Shown here: positions 16,604 to 24,402 of the stretch, in pieces
Numbering within the stretch: position 1 is the stretch's first letter
Layout of the letters: every line of letters starts with the position of its first letter
DNA from: Chloroflexota bacterium
GTDB lineage: Bacteria; Chloroflexota; Anaerolineae; J036; Brachytrichaceae
Assembly (NCBI GenBank): GCA_030550095.1
Contig: JAUQQA010000020.1
Coordinates: 1 to 42,845 of the forward strand
Length of the DNA stretch: 42,845 nucleotides
Direction of reading: 5' to 3'
Program-made: the position numbers and the translations under genes
Notes under the pieces: generated by a model
Seen by the model: only the letters and a program-made list of their open reading frames with translations
The model's database searches: none
What the model was told of the DNA's origin: nothing

Positions 16604-17434
16604 ATGAAGCTCGTCGTTACAGGTGCGAAAGGAACCATCGGTCAAGCAGTGGTGCGTTATGCGCTCAGCCAAGGCGCGCAGGTGCTGGCTGTGGACAACG
16701 TCGGGCGCGGCGATGGCGAAGGACACTACCTCGCAGCGGACCTCACCGATCTAGGGCAATGTTGCGAAGTGCTACAAGGCGCCGACGCGGTGATCAACTT
16801 GGCAGCGATCTCCGCAGCACTGCAACGCTCCAGCGCTCAAACGCTGATGACCAACGTGGCGATCACCTACAACGTGTGTATGGCTGCGGCGCTTGTCGGT
16901 GTGCAACGCGTGGTGTGGGCTTCGTCCGTGCAGGTCTTCCATAGCTACCCCACCCTGCGCCGCGCCCAATACCGCTACTTCCCCGTGGACGAGGATCACC
17001 CCAACGACCCACAAAACGCTTACGCGCTTTCTAAAGTGCTGGGCGAGCAGATCGCTGAGTACTTCGCCCATCAACACGGGCTAACTACCCTCAGCCTGCG
17101 CCTGCCTGAGGTAGTGCCGCCCGAGATATGGTCAGAGCTGCCGCGACCTATTGAACCCTGGGAGCACTCGCCCTTGCCGCACTACGTGCATCTTGAAGAC
17201 TGCGCACGCGTGTGCTATCTCGCTGCCACTGTGCCGCTTCCCCCTGCGACGCATCATGTGCTGCTCATCACCGCCGAAGACACCAGTGCAGACCAACCGA
17301 CCCTCTCGATCATCCAGCGCTACTATCCCGACGCGGAAATACGCGCCGAACTTCCTGGCTACGCTGCCATGCTGAGCGGCAAGCGCGCCGAGAGACTGCT
17401 CGGCTTCCAACCACAATACCGTTGCCACCAGTAG
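16604..17434 (+). CDS. NAD-dependent epimerase/dehydratase (extended SDR)
   Basis: The 276-residue protein has the Rossmann motif TGAKGTIG (residues 6-13), a NLAAISA segment, the catalytic YxxxK as Tyr140 and Lys144 (YALSKVLGEQ) and a Ser in WASSVQVF, all of the extended SDR type. It likely acts on a nucleotide sugar or similar substrate in the cytoplasm. It is shorter than typical sugar epimerases (about 310-340 residues), with a reduced substrate domain, so the substrate is uncertain. It begins just after the clpP terminator, and I see no convincing -10 or Shine-Dalgarno. Confidence 0.82.
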   Translation: MKLVVTGAKGTIGQAVVRYALSQGAQVLAVDNVGRGDGEGHYLAADLTDLGQCCEVLQGADAVINLAAISAALQRSSAQTLMTNVAITYNVCMAAALVGVQRVVWASSVQVFHSYPTLRRAQYRYFPVDEDHPNDPQNAYALSKVLGEQIAEYFAHQHGLTTLSLRLPEVVPPEIWSELPRPIEPWEHSPLPHYVHLEDCARVCYLAATVPLPPATHHVLLITAEDTSADQPTLSIIQRYYPDAEIRAELPGYAAMLSGKRAERLLGFQPQYRCHQ

Positions 17435-17474
17435 CGCTACACTTTCGACAAGCCCAGCGTGCTTGTGGAAAACA

Positions 17475-18128
17475 ATGACGTGCAATGCTTGCTGCGCTGT
17501 TTACGCGCGCGTGTTCGGCAAGGAACTCGCGCAGTTTGAGGCGTGGCTTTACCGACGCCGCGGCCCTGCACGCGCCACACGCGCCTTGCTCGAGTTGGTG
17601 CAAGCTGCTCACCCGGCTCGCGGCGCGAGCGTGCTCGACATCGGCGCTGGCGTCGGCGCCGCGCATCTCGAGCTGCTCAAGGCTGGCGCAGCAACCGCCA
17701 CAGACGTGGACGCCTCGCCTGCTTACCTAGACGCCGCGCGCGCCGAAGCACAACGCCTGGGTCTTGTCGAGCGCGTGCACTATCACTACGGCGACTTCAC
17801 CCAGCTCGCTGAGACAATCCCCACTGCGGACATCGTGGTGCTCGATCGCGCCATTTGCTGCTATCCCGACATGCCCGCGCTGCTCGGCGCCGCTGCACCA
17901 AAGGCGCGTCACGTGTTGGGGTTAGTTTGGCCGCGCGAAGTGTGGTGGGTAAAAGCGGCTGTGCGCGCGTTCAATGCCTTCGAGCGGCTCACTGCGCGCT
18001 GCCCGCTTATCGTGTACGTGCACCCCGTTGCTGCTGTGGATGCAACCGCAGCACGCCATGGGCTGCACCTCTACGCCAAGCGCAACGCTGGCTTCTGGCA
18101 CGTGCGTGTCTATACGCGAGACTTTTAG
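17475..18128 (+). CDS. Class I SAM-dependent methyltransferase
   Basis: The 217-residue protein has SAM-binding motif I VLDIGAGVG at about residues 53-61 and an acidic loop TDVDASPAYLDAARAEA. A VVLDRAICCYPDMPALLGAA motif, a VWWVKAAVRAFNAFERL helix and an IVYVHP strand follow. This set defines a widely distributed bacterial methyltransferase family of unknown substrate. The N-terminal CNACC cluster (Cys3, 6, 7) may be functional. ATG at 17475 has GGAA at a usable distance; an in-frame TTG at 17463 is the alternative start. A TACACT at 17438-17443 may be the promoter. It ends overlapping the convergent lipoprotein gene by 4 nt. It resembles Mg-protoporphyrin methyltransferase only superficially. 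Confidence 0.78.
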   Translation: MTCNACCAVYARVFGKELAQFEAWLYRRRGPARATRALLELVQAAHPARGASVLDIGAGVGAAHLELLKAGAATATDVDASPAYLDAARAEAQRLGLVERVHYHYGDFTQLAETIPTADIVVLDRAICCYPDMPALLGAAAPKARHVLGLVWPREVWWVKAAVRAFNAFERLTARCPLIVYVHPVAAVDATAARHGLHLYAKRNAGFWHVRVYTRDF

Positions 18129-18757
18129 CGGAGGGGCAACACCCGAAAGTTATCGAACGCAATGTCCACCCCTGGAGCATCGAAGAGCGCTGCCGCCATT
18201 AGCCCTGCATCGCCTACTGCGAACGTCTCATCCTCGCGTGTGCCGACGAGCTGCTCGTTGACGTAGAACGCAAACCGCTTGCCCTCCATCGTCACGCGCA
18301 GCGCGTTGGGCGCCTCGTCCGTGTGGATGGCGGGGTGGAGTTGCCAAGTGGTCCATTCTTGCCATTCCCCGTCCTTCACCATCCCAGCGCGCCAGTAGCC
18401 ATCCGAGGAAATGTTGAAGAAGTAAAAATTCTTTCGGTCCTGCACACGAAAGATCACACCAAAGCCGTTGTCCATCGGACCGCCGAGACGACGTGCCTCG
18501 ACCTCGATGATGCCGTCCTTGAAGCGTTTGCCGCTGACTGTCCACTGGGTGGTGCTCGCTTGCTTAACGAGGATGCGCAAAGCGCCGTCCGCGTAGCGCA
18601 CTTCTGCGGAGAGATCATCGGCAGTTTCCCAACCACTCGCGGGGTCGCTGAAGTCGTCCTGATAGGGCAGCGGCGTGAGCGCTTCCCCACTCCCTAAACC
18701 GCATCCTACCATCCCCATCACCGCCAGCACAATCATCATCCGTCTCAAGCTGCACAT
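18125..18757 (-). CDS. Lipoprotein with concanavalin/LamG-like domain
   Basis: The 210-residue product begins with a lipoprotein signal peptide whose lipobox MVGC places the lipidated cysteine at residue 19. The mature part starts with a PYQDDFSDPASGW motif, seen in many Chloroflexota surface proteins with a beta-jelly-roll (DUF1080/concanavalin-like) domain, and continues in short beta strands to the end. A carbohydrate-binding role is plausible but unproven. The start is ATG 18757, because the TATCAT hexamer (18773-18768) overlaps the upstream ATG at 18769. A GAGGAG also lies just upstream of ATG 18757, so the true start of the mRNA is ambiguous. Confidence 0.75.
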   Translation of the reverse strand: MCSLRRMMIVLAVMGMVGCGLGSGEALTPLPYQDDFSDPASGWETADDLSAEVRYADGALRILVKQASTTQWTVSGKRFKDGIIEVEARRLGGPMDNGFGVIFRVQDRKNFYFFNISSDGYWRAGMVKDGEWQEWTTWQLHPAIHTDEAPNALRVTMEGKRFAFYVNEQLVGTREDETFAVGDAGLMAAALFDAPGVDIAFDNFRVLPLR

Positions 18758-18767
18758 AGCGCTCCTC

Positions 18768-18791
18768 ATGATAGCGGGGTTGTGTGATAAT
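18768..18791. promoter_or_regulatory. Closely packed divergent promoters of lipoprotein and rnpB
   Basis: The minus-strand TATCAT (18773-18768) serves the lipoprotein gene. The plus-strand GATAAT (18786-18791) lies eight bases from the predicted 5' end of rnpB. The two -10 hexamers are only 12 bp apart, so each polymerase footprint should cover the other promoter. Confidence 0.5.
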
Positions 18792-18798
18792 TATCGTT

Positions 18799-19173
18799 GC
18801 GCTCGAGCCTGCTGGGCAGTCGCGCCCTGCAACGCAGGGTGAGGAAAGTCCGGACTCCACAGGGCACGGTGCTGGCTAACCGCCAGGCGGGGCAACCCGA
18901 CGGAAAGTGCAACAGAAAACACACCGCCACGCAGGAGCCATCATCCTGCGGGGTAAGGGTGAAATGGTGCGGTAAGAGCGCACCGGCGTCGCAGTGATGC
19001 GGCGGCCTGGCAAACCCCACCGGGAGCAACGCCAAGACGCGCAGATGAGGCGGCCCGCTGATGCGCAGGTAGGCGGCTTGAGGCGGCTGGTAACAGTCGT
19101 CCCAGAGAGATGACTGCCTCGGATCCTTTGTGGGATCTAAGACAGAATCCGGCTTACAAGCAGACTCGAGCGC
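18799..19173 (+). ncRNA. rnpB: RNase P RNA
   Basis: This is the catalytic RNA that trims 5' leaders from pre-tRNAs. The conserved core GAGGAAAGTCCGGACTCCAC is at 18841-18860 and its 3' partner ACAGAATCCGGCTTACA is at 19142-19158. Helix P1 closes the molecule, with GCGCTCGAG (18799-18807) pairing to CTCGAGCGC (19165-19173). The length of about 375 nt and the type A-like set of hairpins are normal for bacteria. The 3' end lies eight bases from the stop codon of the convergent foldase gene, so the two transcripts must terminate or overlap there. Confidence 0.97.
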
Positions 19174-19180
19174 GCCCCTG

Positions 19181-20455
19181 CTAGCCGATCCCCACTTGTC
19201 GCAGGAACTCGCGTGCGCGCTCGCGCACGTCGTTGGGCACTACGGAGGTCGGCGCGATCAGGCGCTGCACGCGTGCAGCGTCGGTGCGCGCGCTGTTCAG
19301 CCATTCATCGAAGCGAGCGCGCTGCTCCGTCTGAAGATCGAACGCCGAAAGCTCGCGCTCCTCGCGCCCGAGCGGCAGCAACACGTAGTAGCTCCCTGCT
19401 GCGGTGATGACCCCGGTGGGTTTGCTCAACTCGGCATTGCGCAGCGCGGCGAGGATCTCGAGACCGTACTGCCGCTCCACGTTTTGCACGCTGATCCAAT
19501 CGCCGAGCGAGACACCAGTGCCGATAGGCGCTGGCTGCGTGATGGCGTTGGTCTCGGAGATGAGCGCATCGAAGGTGATCTCACCCTTCACAAGGCGCTG
19601 AGCGGCGCGCTCCGCATCCGCAAGCTGATTGAAGCGCACGTAGTCAAAACGGAAGTGAAGCGCGCGCGTTGGCGTCTCGCGCGCGAACAGGTCTTGCAGC
19701 CGCTGGCGGTAAAGCCCATTGCGCACCAGTTCGCGCAGGTCTGCTTCGCTAATGCCAATCGCCGCATAGCCTTCGAGCGTGCGCTGATAGAGTTGATTGA
19801 ACTCCGCCTCGCTGATGGAGGTCGGCTGCGCGCGAGGCGTCGGCGTTGGGAACGGCGTAGCTGTGGCGGTGAGTGCTGCGGAGGCGTCGGGGGTAGGCGT
19901 AGGGAACGGTGTCACTGTAGGGAAAGGCGTCAACGTCTTGCGAAAGAAGCCGAAGTCGCGCTCGAGCGTCTCTTGCACTTCTTCATTGGTGATCGTGACA
20001 CCACGACGCTCTGCTTCATGGCGGATCAGCGCTTCATCAATGAGCGCATTAAGCGCGGTGTTGGCGATGGATTCAGTTGTTGCCTCTTGCTGAAGGCGCT
20101 GCAATTGTTGCTGGTAAAACTGCACCAAGAAGCTCGCCGAGGCATCATTGCCGCCGCTGGCAGCAACCTGCTGCGCTTCGGCGCTGAGCTGCTGATAGCG
20201 GTTGAGCACCTGGAACTGGGTGTAGCGCATCCGCGCTTGCACCTGATTGACGCGAATCGGCTCGCCCTCCACTGTGGCGACTACGCGCTGCGGCTCGAAG
20301 ACCACAATTTGCAGCACAGCTGCTGCGATCAAAATCACCACCAAGACGCCGATGACTATGCTGCCGATGGTGACCCACTGTCGAATTCGTTGTTCGCGCT
20401 CGTAGCGCGAGGATGAAAACCGAGGTGGTGTTGGAGGAACAGACGATTTCGGCAT
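19181..20455 (-). CDS. Membrane-anchored SurA/PpiC-type peptidyl-prolyl isomerase
   Basis: The 424-residue protein has a short cytoplasmic N-terminus, a transmembrane helix at 29-52, a SurA-type N-terminal chaperone domain (about 59-170, TVEGEPIRVNQVQARM then NTALNALIDEALIRHEAERRG), a low-complexity TPFPTPTP spacer (175-212) and a parvulin/rotamase-like region (about 285-375). It should act outside the cytoplasmic membrane to fold secreted proteins. The parvulin core is diverged, so isomerase activity may be lost and chaperone activity retained. It is convergent with rnpB and lies 73 bp downstream of ssb. Confidence 0.8.
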   Translation of the reverse strand: MPKSSVPPTPPRFSSSRYEREQRIRQWVTIGSIVIGVLVVILIAAAVLQIVVFEPQRVVATVEGEPIRVNQVQARMRYTQFQVLNRYQQLSAEAQQVAASGGNDASASFLVQFYQQQLQRLQQEATTESIANTALNALIDEALIRHEAERRGVTITNEEVQETLERDFGFFRKTLTPFPTVTPFPTPTPDASAALTATATPFPTPTPRAQPTSISEAEFNQLYQRTLEGYAAIGISEADLRELVRNGLYRQRLQDLFARETPTRALHFRFDYVRFNQLADAERAAQRLVKGEITFDALISETNAITQPAPIGTGVSLGDWISVQNVERQYGLEILAALRNAELSKPTGVITAAGSYYVLLPLGREERELSAFDLQTEQRARFDEWLNSARTDAARVQRLIAPTSVVPNDVRERAREFLRQVGIG

Positions 20456-20528
20456 ACAGGCAGAAAATGCTCTCCCCTGCTAGGGACTGCTTTGCTTGGC
20501 TAAGCTGGGCGCATGAGCGCGTGGGCGC

Positions 20529-20933
20529 TTACTGTGAGATGCGCGCGCGCTCGCCGTCGGCATGAGCGAGGGCAGCCGACTCGTGATGCCAGCGTCGTTC
20601 GCCAAGCATCACCATCTCGTTCGCCACGATCTCCGTGCGGAAGTGTCGGCGTCCCTCGTCGTCTTCCCAACTGCGCGTCTGCAATCGCCCTTCGATGAAG
20701 ATCTGCTGGCCGCGCGTGAGATGCTGCTTGCAAATCTCAGCGAGCGCTCCCCACGTGACCACGTTGAACCACTCCACTTCCTCTTGCCGCTGCCCGTCCG
20801 CGCTCACCCACTCTCGGCGCACCTCCAATGGGAAGGCAGCAACAGCTTTGCCGCTGGGGGTATAACGCAACTCTGGCTCGCGCCCTAGCACGCCAATTAA
20901 CAGCACCTTGTTCAACCCTCGTGTCTTGTGCAT
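20529..20933 (-). CDS. ssb: Single-stranded DNA-binding protein without acidic tail
   Basis: The 134-residue SSB has a complete OB fold (LNKVLLIGVLGREPELRYTPSGKAVAAFPLEV, then EWFNVVTWGALAEICKQHLTRGQQIFIEGRLQTRSW). The C-terminus ends in HADGERARISQ and lacks the acidic DDxIPF-type tip through which bacterial SSBs recruit RecO, RecG, PriA and others. Start ATG 20933 has a GGAG Shine-Dalgarno eight bases upstream and a TACACT -10 at 20971-20966. It is downstream of rpsF, but the usual rpsR is absent. A paralogous SSB with a tail may exist elsewhere. Confidence 0.92.
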   Translation of the reverse strand: MHKTRGLNKVLLIGVLGREPELRYTPSGKAVAAFPLEVRREWVSADGQRQEEVEWFNVVTWGALAEICKQHLTRGQQIFIEGRLQTRSWEDDEGRRHFRTEIVANEMVMLGERRWHHESAALAHADGERARISQ

Positions 20934-20965
20934 AAGCCACACTCCGCTTCAGCCACTCACAGGCT

Positions 20966-20971
20966 AGTGTA
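20966..20971 (-). promoter_or_regulatory. -10 element TACACT of ssb
   Basis: The hexamer lies 32 bp upstream of ATG 20933, leaving a leader of about 27 nt that includes the GGAG ribosome-binding site at 20945-20942. It lies between rpsF and ssb, so ssb can be made independently of rpsF. Confidence 0.45.
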
Positions 20972-21015
20972 GCGCGAACACCTCTGCGTTGCAAATGCGC
21001 GCCTCACAGGCGAAA

Positions 21016-21366
21016 TCACACGTGCTCAGGCGCAGCAGTTGCTTCGCTCGTCGTCTCGCTGGCTTCTAGGTCCTCCTCGTCTTCGTCCGTGCGCACGATG
21101 AGATAGCGCAACACGTCCTCCATCAAGCGCAGGCGCTGCTCGAGGCGTGCAACTGCCGCTGCGTCGAGCATGAAGAGCGTAAACACGTAGTAGCCTTCGC
21201 GCTGCTTGCGGATCGGATACGTCAGCGTGCGCAACCCCCACGGCACAACTTTGTTCACCACGCCACCTTCGGCGGTGATGTAACCGTTGACGCGCTCGAC
21301 CAGCGCGTTGATGGCGCCCGCCTCAAGATCGGGGCGCAGAATGTAGGTCAACTCGTATTGGCGCAT
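21016..21366 (-). CDS. rpsF: Ribosomal protein S6
   Basis: The 116-residue protein is a component of the 30S subunit, where it pairs with S18 on 16S rRNA helix 22/23. The opening RQYELTYILRPDL, the GWGLRTLTYPIRKQREGYYVFTLFMLD-type beta-strand block and an acidic C-terminal tail (TDEDEEDLEASETTSE) identify it. The start is ATG 21366 with GGAG about 11 bases upstream. In many bacteria the operon is rpsF-ssb-rpsR, but here S18 is missing. Confidence 0.95.
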   Translation of the reverse strand: MRQYELTYILRPDLEAGAINALVERVNGYITAEGGVVNKVVPWGLRTLTYPIRKQREGYYVFTLFMLDAAAVARLEQRLRLMEDVLRYLIVRTDEDEEDLEASETTSEATAAPEHV

Positions 21367-21438
21367 AGACTGCGGTGCTCCTTTCCTCGGTATTGCTGCC
21401 TTTGCGCATCGCAGCAAAGGCGGAAAGCAATCATGCGG
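21367..21438 (-). promoter_or_regulatory. Structured 5' leader of rpsF
   Basis: About 70 nt separate the predicted transcription start from the rpsF ATG. The leader contains an 8-bp hairpin (GCCTTTGC at 21418-21411 with GCAAAGGC around 21402-21395, minus strand coordinates approximate) and CCG trinucleotides in the adjacent single-stranded parts. S6:S18 is known to repress its own operon by binding a hairpin with a CCG bulge in many bacteria, so this could be such a site. I cannot fold it here. Confidence 0.35.
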
Positions 21439-21443
21439 GGGCG

Positions 21444-21452
21444 AATATATCA
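21444..21452 (-). promoter_or_regulatory. Extended -10 element of rpsF
   Basis: On the minus strand TG (21452-21451), one base and TATATT (21449-21444) form an extended -10, placing transcription start near 21438. Confidence 0.5.
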
Positions 21453-21500
21453 CACCTGTCGGCTAAACGTCCTCAGCGCAGCCGTGTTACGCGCCGGCGC

Positions 21501-22334
21501 TCATGCCGACGCCTCAGGATCGATCCCCAGCGCGCGCAGGCGCGCTGCGAGACGTTCAGCACGTTGGCGTTCTGCCTCAAGGGCGCGCCGAGCGTCTTCC
21601 AGCGCGCGCTCCGCCGCTTCGGCGCGTTCCTCGCCCGTGAGCAATACGTTCCCCGAAGCATCGCACCAGCGCAGCCACACCGCCTCGACGCCCTCGTACG
21701 TCCCTTGCCACGTCTGCACACCCAGCCCGACCGCTTCCATCCACCCCTCTTGCAAAGCGCGGAATCCCTTCGCGGTGTTCTCGTACACGCGCAAGCCGTC
21801 CTCCACCAGCAAGCGCTGGGGGTCATAGACGACGTAGTACAGCACCCGCATCCACTCATAGACCGCCAACTTCTCGCCTAGCTCACCGCCCTCTCGATTC
21901 GACACCACTTCCACCACAACATCGGGCGGCTTGCCGTACATCCACACCATGTACGAGCGTCCTGCCTTGCTCCACAGGTCGGCGATGGGCGTCACCCCCA
22001 CGCTCACGAAACAATCGGGCACCACCACGGCGCCCTGCTCGAGGCGATAGTAAACCCCCACGTTGGCATCGGCGAGAAAACGCTTGCCGAACGTCGGATG
22101 CTGCCATGAGGCGTAGAGGGAGTCCACGAGCAAGCGCTGCTGTTTTGCGGAGAACAAGTTGTCCAAGGGCGTGTCGTCTTCGGTAACGAGTGTCTCCATG
22201 CGGCGCTTGAACTCGGCGATCATTTCGGATGTGAGCACCCCCTCGCCTTCCGCAGGTGCGTCGTTGGTGCCCCTACTTTGCTCAGGCAATACCTGCTCCG
22301 CTGTGGGCGCGATCGCCGGCTGCACGTCCGCCAT
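21501..22334 (-). CDS. Uma2-family putative restriction-endonuclease-fold protein
   Basis: The 277-residue protein has the Uma2 (DUF820) PD-(D/E)XK core: PD at 106-107, then PPDVVVEVVSNREGGELGEKLAVYEWM, with Glu142, Glu151 and Lys155 as likely active-site residues, and the VYDP strand after it. A disordered N-terminal extension of about 50 residues and a Glu/Ala/Arg-rich coiled coil (about 235-268) flank the core. Uma2 proteins form large paralogous families in cyanobacteria and Chloroflexota, and their function is not established. The start is ATG 22334, ten bases after a TACAAT; the longer frame reads into the divergent tyrS promoter. Confidence 0.82.
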   Translation of the reverse strand: MADVQPAIAPTAEQVLPEQSRGTNDAPAEGEGVLTSEMIAEFKRRMETLVTEDDTPLDNLFSAKQQRLLVDSLYASWQHPTFGKRFLADANVGVYYRLEQGAVVVPDCFVSVGVTPIADLWSKAGRSYMVWMYGKPPDVVVEVVSNREGGELGEKLAVYEWMRVLYYVVYDPQRLLVEDGLRVYENTAKGFRALQEGWMEAVGLGVQTWQGTYEGVEAVWLRWCDASGNVLLTGEERAEAAERALEDARRALEAERQRAERLAARLRALGIDPEASA

Positions 22335-22344
22335 GGTGCTCTCA

Positions 22345-22384
22345 ATTGTAGTGATGTTTCGTCGGCGCGCTCGCTCCGTATAAT
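22345..22384. promoter_or_regulatory. Divergent promoter pair, Uma2 gene and tyrS
   Basis: TACAAT on the minus strand (22350-22345) ends ten bases before the Uma2 ATG. TATAAT on the plus strand (22379-22384) ends eight bases before the tyrS ATG. The tyrS geometry leaves no room for a T-box or other leader regulator. Confidence 0.6.
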
Positions 22385-22392
22385 CAGCCGCG

Positions 22393-23619
22393 ATGTCAGC
22401 GCCTCTCCCGTCGCTCTCCCTCGATGAGCAAGTTGCGCTGCTCATGCAAGGCACAAACTACGGCGATGAAAGGCTGGCGCGGCGCATGGCGGAAGAGCTA
22501 CGCGCGCGTCTGCAAGAAGGGCGCCCGCTGCGCGTGTATTGCGGCTTTGACCCGCGCACCAGCGACCTGCACCTCGGGCACACCATCCCGATGCGCAAGC
22601 TGCGCCAGTTCCAAGAGCTGGGGCACGAGGTGACGTTCCTGATCGGCAACTACACCAGCTTGCTGGGTGACCCTTCCGACAAAGATAAGCTGCGCCCAAT
22701 GCTCACCGAGGAGCAAGTCGCCGAAAACGCGCGCACCTACGCGGAGCAAGCGTTCAAAATCCTCGACCCCCAACGGACGCACATCCGCTACAACGCGGAA
22801 TGGCTCAGCAAGCTCTCGTTCCTCGACGTGATCCGCCTGGCGCAAAACTTCACCGTGCAGCAGTTCTTGGCGCGTGAGAACTTCGCCAAGCGGCTGGAGC
22901 GCGGCGAGGCGATTTACCTGCACGAGACGTTTTACGCGCTGATGCAAGCCTACGACGCCGTCGCGCTGCAAGCTGACGTGCAAGTCGGCGGCAGCGACCA
23001 GCTCTTCAACATCATCACCGCCGGTCGCAAGCTGCAAGAGGCGATGGGTCAGCGCCCGCAGATCGGCATCATCATGGACATCTTGCCCGGGACGGACGGC
23101 GTGGTGAAAATGTCCAAGTCGCTCGGCAACCACATCCCCATCACCGCGCCGCCAGAGGACATGTACGGCAAAGTCATGTCCATCCCTGACAGGGCGATGC
23201 TCACCTACTTCAAGCTCACCACGCGCTACACGCCGGCGATGATTGCCGATGTGCAACGCCGCCTCGAGGCAGGCGTGAACCCGCGCGACATCAAGATGGA
23301 ACTCGCGCGCGAGATCGTCAGCATCTTCCATGGTGAGGAAGCCGCGCAGCGCGCAGAAGCGCATTTCGTCACCGTCTTCCAGCAGCGCAGCGCGCCCGAG
23401 GAAATGCCTTCGCTCACGCTGAGCGATTCCATGACCATCGTGGACGTGATCATGGCGCTAGGGTTCGCCGCTTCGCGCAGCGAGGCGCGCCGCTTGATCG
23501 CGGCTGGGGGCGTTTCGCTCGACGGGCGCACCGTCACCGATCCCTTCGAGCGTCCTTCCGCACCAGCCGTCCTGCAGGTCGGCAAGCGACGCTTCGCGCG
23601 CCTCGTCGCGGCGAAATGA
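22393..23619 (+). CDS. tyrS: Tyrosyl-tRNA synthetase
   Basis: The 408-residue class I synthetase charges tRNA-Tyr in the cytoplasm. The HIGH motif appears as HLGH at residues 60-63 and KMSKS at 239-243. The tyrosine pocket includes the QVGGSDQLFNI segment (197-207). An S4-like RNA-binding domain closes the protein (about 335-408, with ASRSEARRLIAAGGVSLDGR). Its length and KMSKS form fit the TyrZ-like branch. The ATG lies eight bases after a perfect TATAAT. Confidence 0.96.
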   Translation: MSAPLPSLSLDEQVALLMQGTNYGDERLARRMAEELRARLQEGRPLRVYCGFDPRTSDLHLGHTIPMRKLRQFQELGHEVTFLIGNYTSLLGDPSDKDKLRPMLTEEQVAENARTYAEQAFKILDPQRTHIRYNAEWLSKLSFLDVIRLAQNFTVQQFLARENFAKRLERGEAIYLHETFYALMQAYDAVALQADVQVGGSDQLFNIITAGRKLQEAMGQRPQIGIIMDILPGTDGVVKMSKSLGNHIPITAPPEDMYGKVMSIPDRAMLTYFKLTTRYTPAMIADVQRRLEAGVNPRDIKMELAREIVSIFHGEEAAQRAEAHFVTVFQQRSAPEEMPSLTLSDSMTIVDVIMALGFAASRSEARRLIAAGGVSLDGRTVTDPFERPSAPAVLQVGKRRFARLVAAK

Positions 23620-23628
23620 CACGCACGC

Positions 23629-24402
23629 ATGCCGCCTTACCTCTCTGTCGTCATCCCCGCCTACAACGAGACTGCCAACATTCGCGCAGGCGCGTTGGAG
23701 TCGGTGGCGCGCTACTTGAGCCAGCAGCCGTACGAGTACGAGGTGATCGTTGTGGACGACGGCAGCGTGGACGAGACTGCCGCGCTTGCAGAGGCGTTTG
23801 CAGCCGAGCAACGCGGCTTCCGCGTGATCCGCAACCCGCACCGTGGCAAGGCATACACCGTCGCCACTGGGCTGCGCGCGGCGCGCGGCGAGATCGCGCT
23901 GTTCACCGACATGGATCAGGCTACCCCTATCCACGAAGTGGAGCGCCTGCTGCCCTGGTTCGCGCAAGGGTATGACGTGGTGATCGGCTCGCGCGGCACC
24001 TATCGGCGCAACGCGCCGCTCTGGCGCAAGTTCATGTCGCGCAGCCAAATTCTGCTGCGCAACTTGATCCTCGGCTTCCGCGAGATCACCGACACGCAAT
24101 GCGGCTTTAAGTCTTTCCGCGGTGCAGTCATCGCGCCCATCCTCGATCACCTTTACCTTTACAACTTCAATCGTCCCGTTGAGGCAAAAGGCGCAACAGT
24201 GACGGCGGGATTTGACGTGGAGGTGCTGTTCGTCGCCAAGCGGCTTGGGTTTCGCATCAAAGAGGTGCCTGTAGATTGGGACTACCGCCACTCGCGGCGC
24301 GTCAACCTAGTGCGCGATAGCGTGCGCGGGCTGCGGGAGCTGATCGAGATCCGCGCAGCCGACCTGCGCGGCGCCTATGCTCGCCCGGCGCGCACGTCCT
24401 GA
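23629..24402 (+). CDS. Family 2 glycosyltransferase, dolichyl-phosphate glucosyltransferase-like
   Basis: The 257-residue GT-A enzyme begins MPPYLSVVIPAYNETANI. Its nucleotide-sugar motifs are VVDDGS (42-46) and DMDQ (94-97, a DXD-type metal site), followed by GSRGTYRRNAPLWRKFMSR and TDTQCGFKSF, as in ALG5/dolichyl-phosphate glucosyltransferases and polyprenyl-phosphate sugar transferases. It has no C-terminal membrane domain and would make a lipid-linked sugar at the cytoplasmic face. It starts nine bases after the tyrS stop, so it is probably cotranscribed. Its 3' end overlaps the recombinase-like gene by 28 nt. Confidence 0.88.
   Translation: MPPYLSVVIPAYNETANIRAGALESVARYLSQQPYEYEVIVVDDGSVDETAALAEAFAAEQRGFRVIRNPHRGKAYTVATGLRAARGEIALFTDMDQATPIHEVERLLPWFAQGYDVVIGSRGTYRRNAPLWRKFMSRSQILLRNLILGFREITDTQCGFKSFRGAVIAPILDHLYLYNFNRPVEAKGATVTAGFDVEVLFVAKRLGFRIKEVPVDWDYRHSRRVNLVRDSVRGLRELIEIRAADLRGAYARPARTS

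Noticed and set aside
17475-18128. Methyltransferase as Mg-protoporphyrin O-methyltransferase (BchM)
   Set aside because: The CNACC and CCYPDMPALL motifs belong to a different methyltransferase family; BchM/ChlM motifs are not seen.
19797-19950. Repeated TPFPTPTP coding stretch in the foldase gene as a DNA repeat element
   Set aside because: It is a low-complexity protein linker typical of this group's secreted proteins, not a separate element.
22333-22392. T-box or other leader regulator for tyrS
   Set aside because: The TATAAT lies eight bases before the ATG, so no structured leader is possible in the main transcript.
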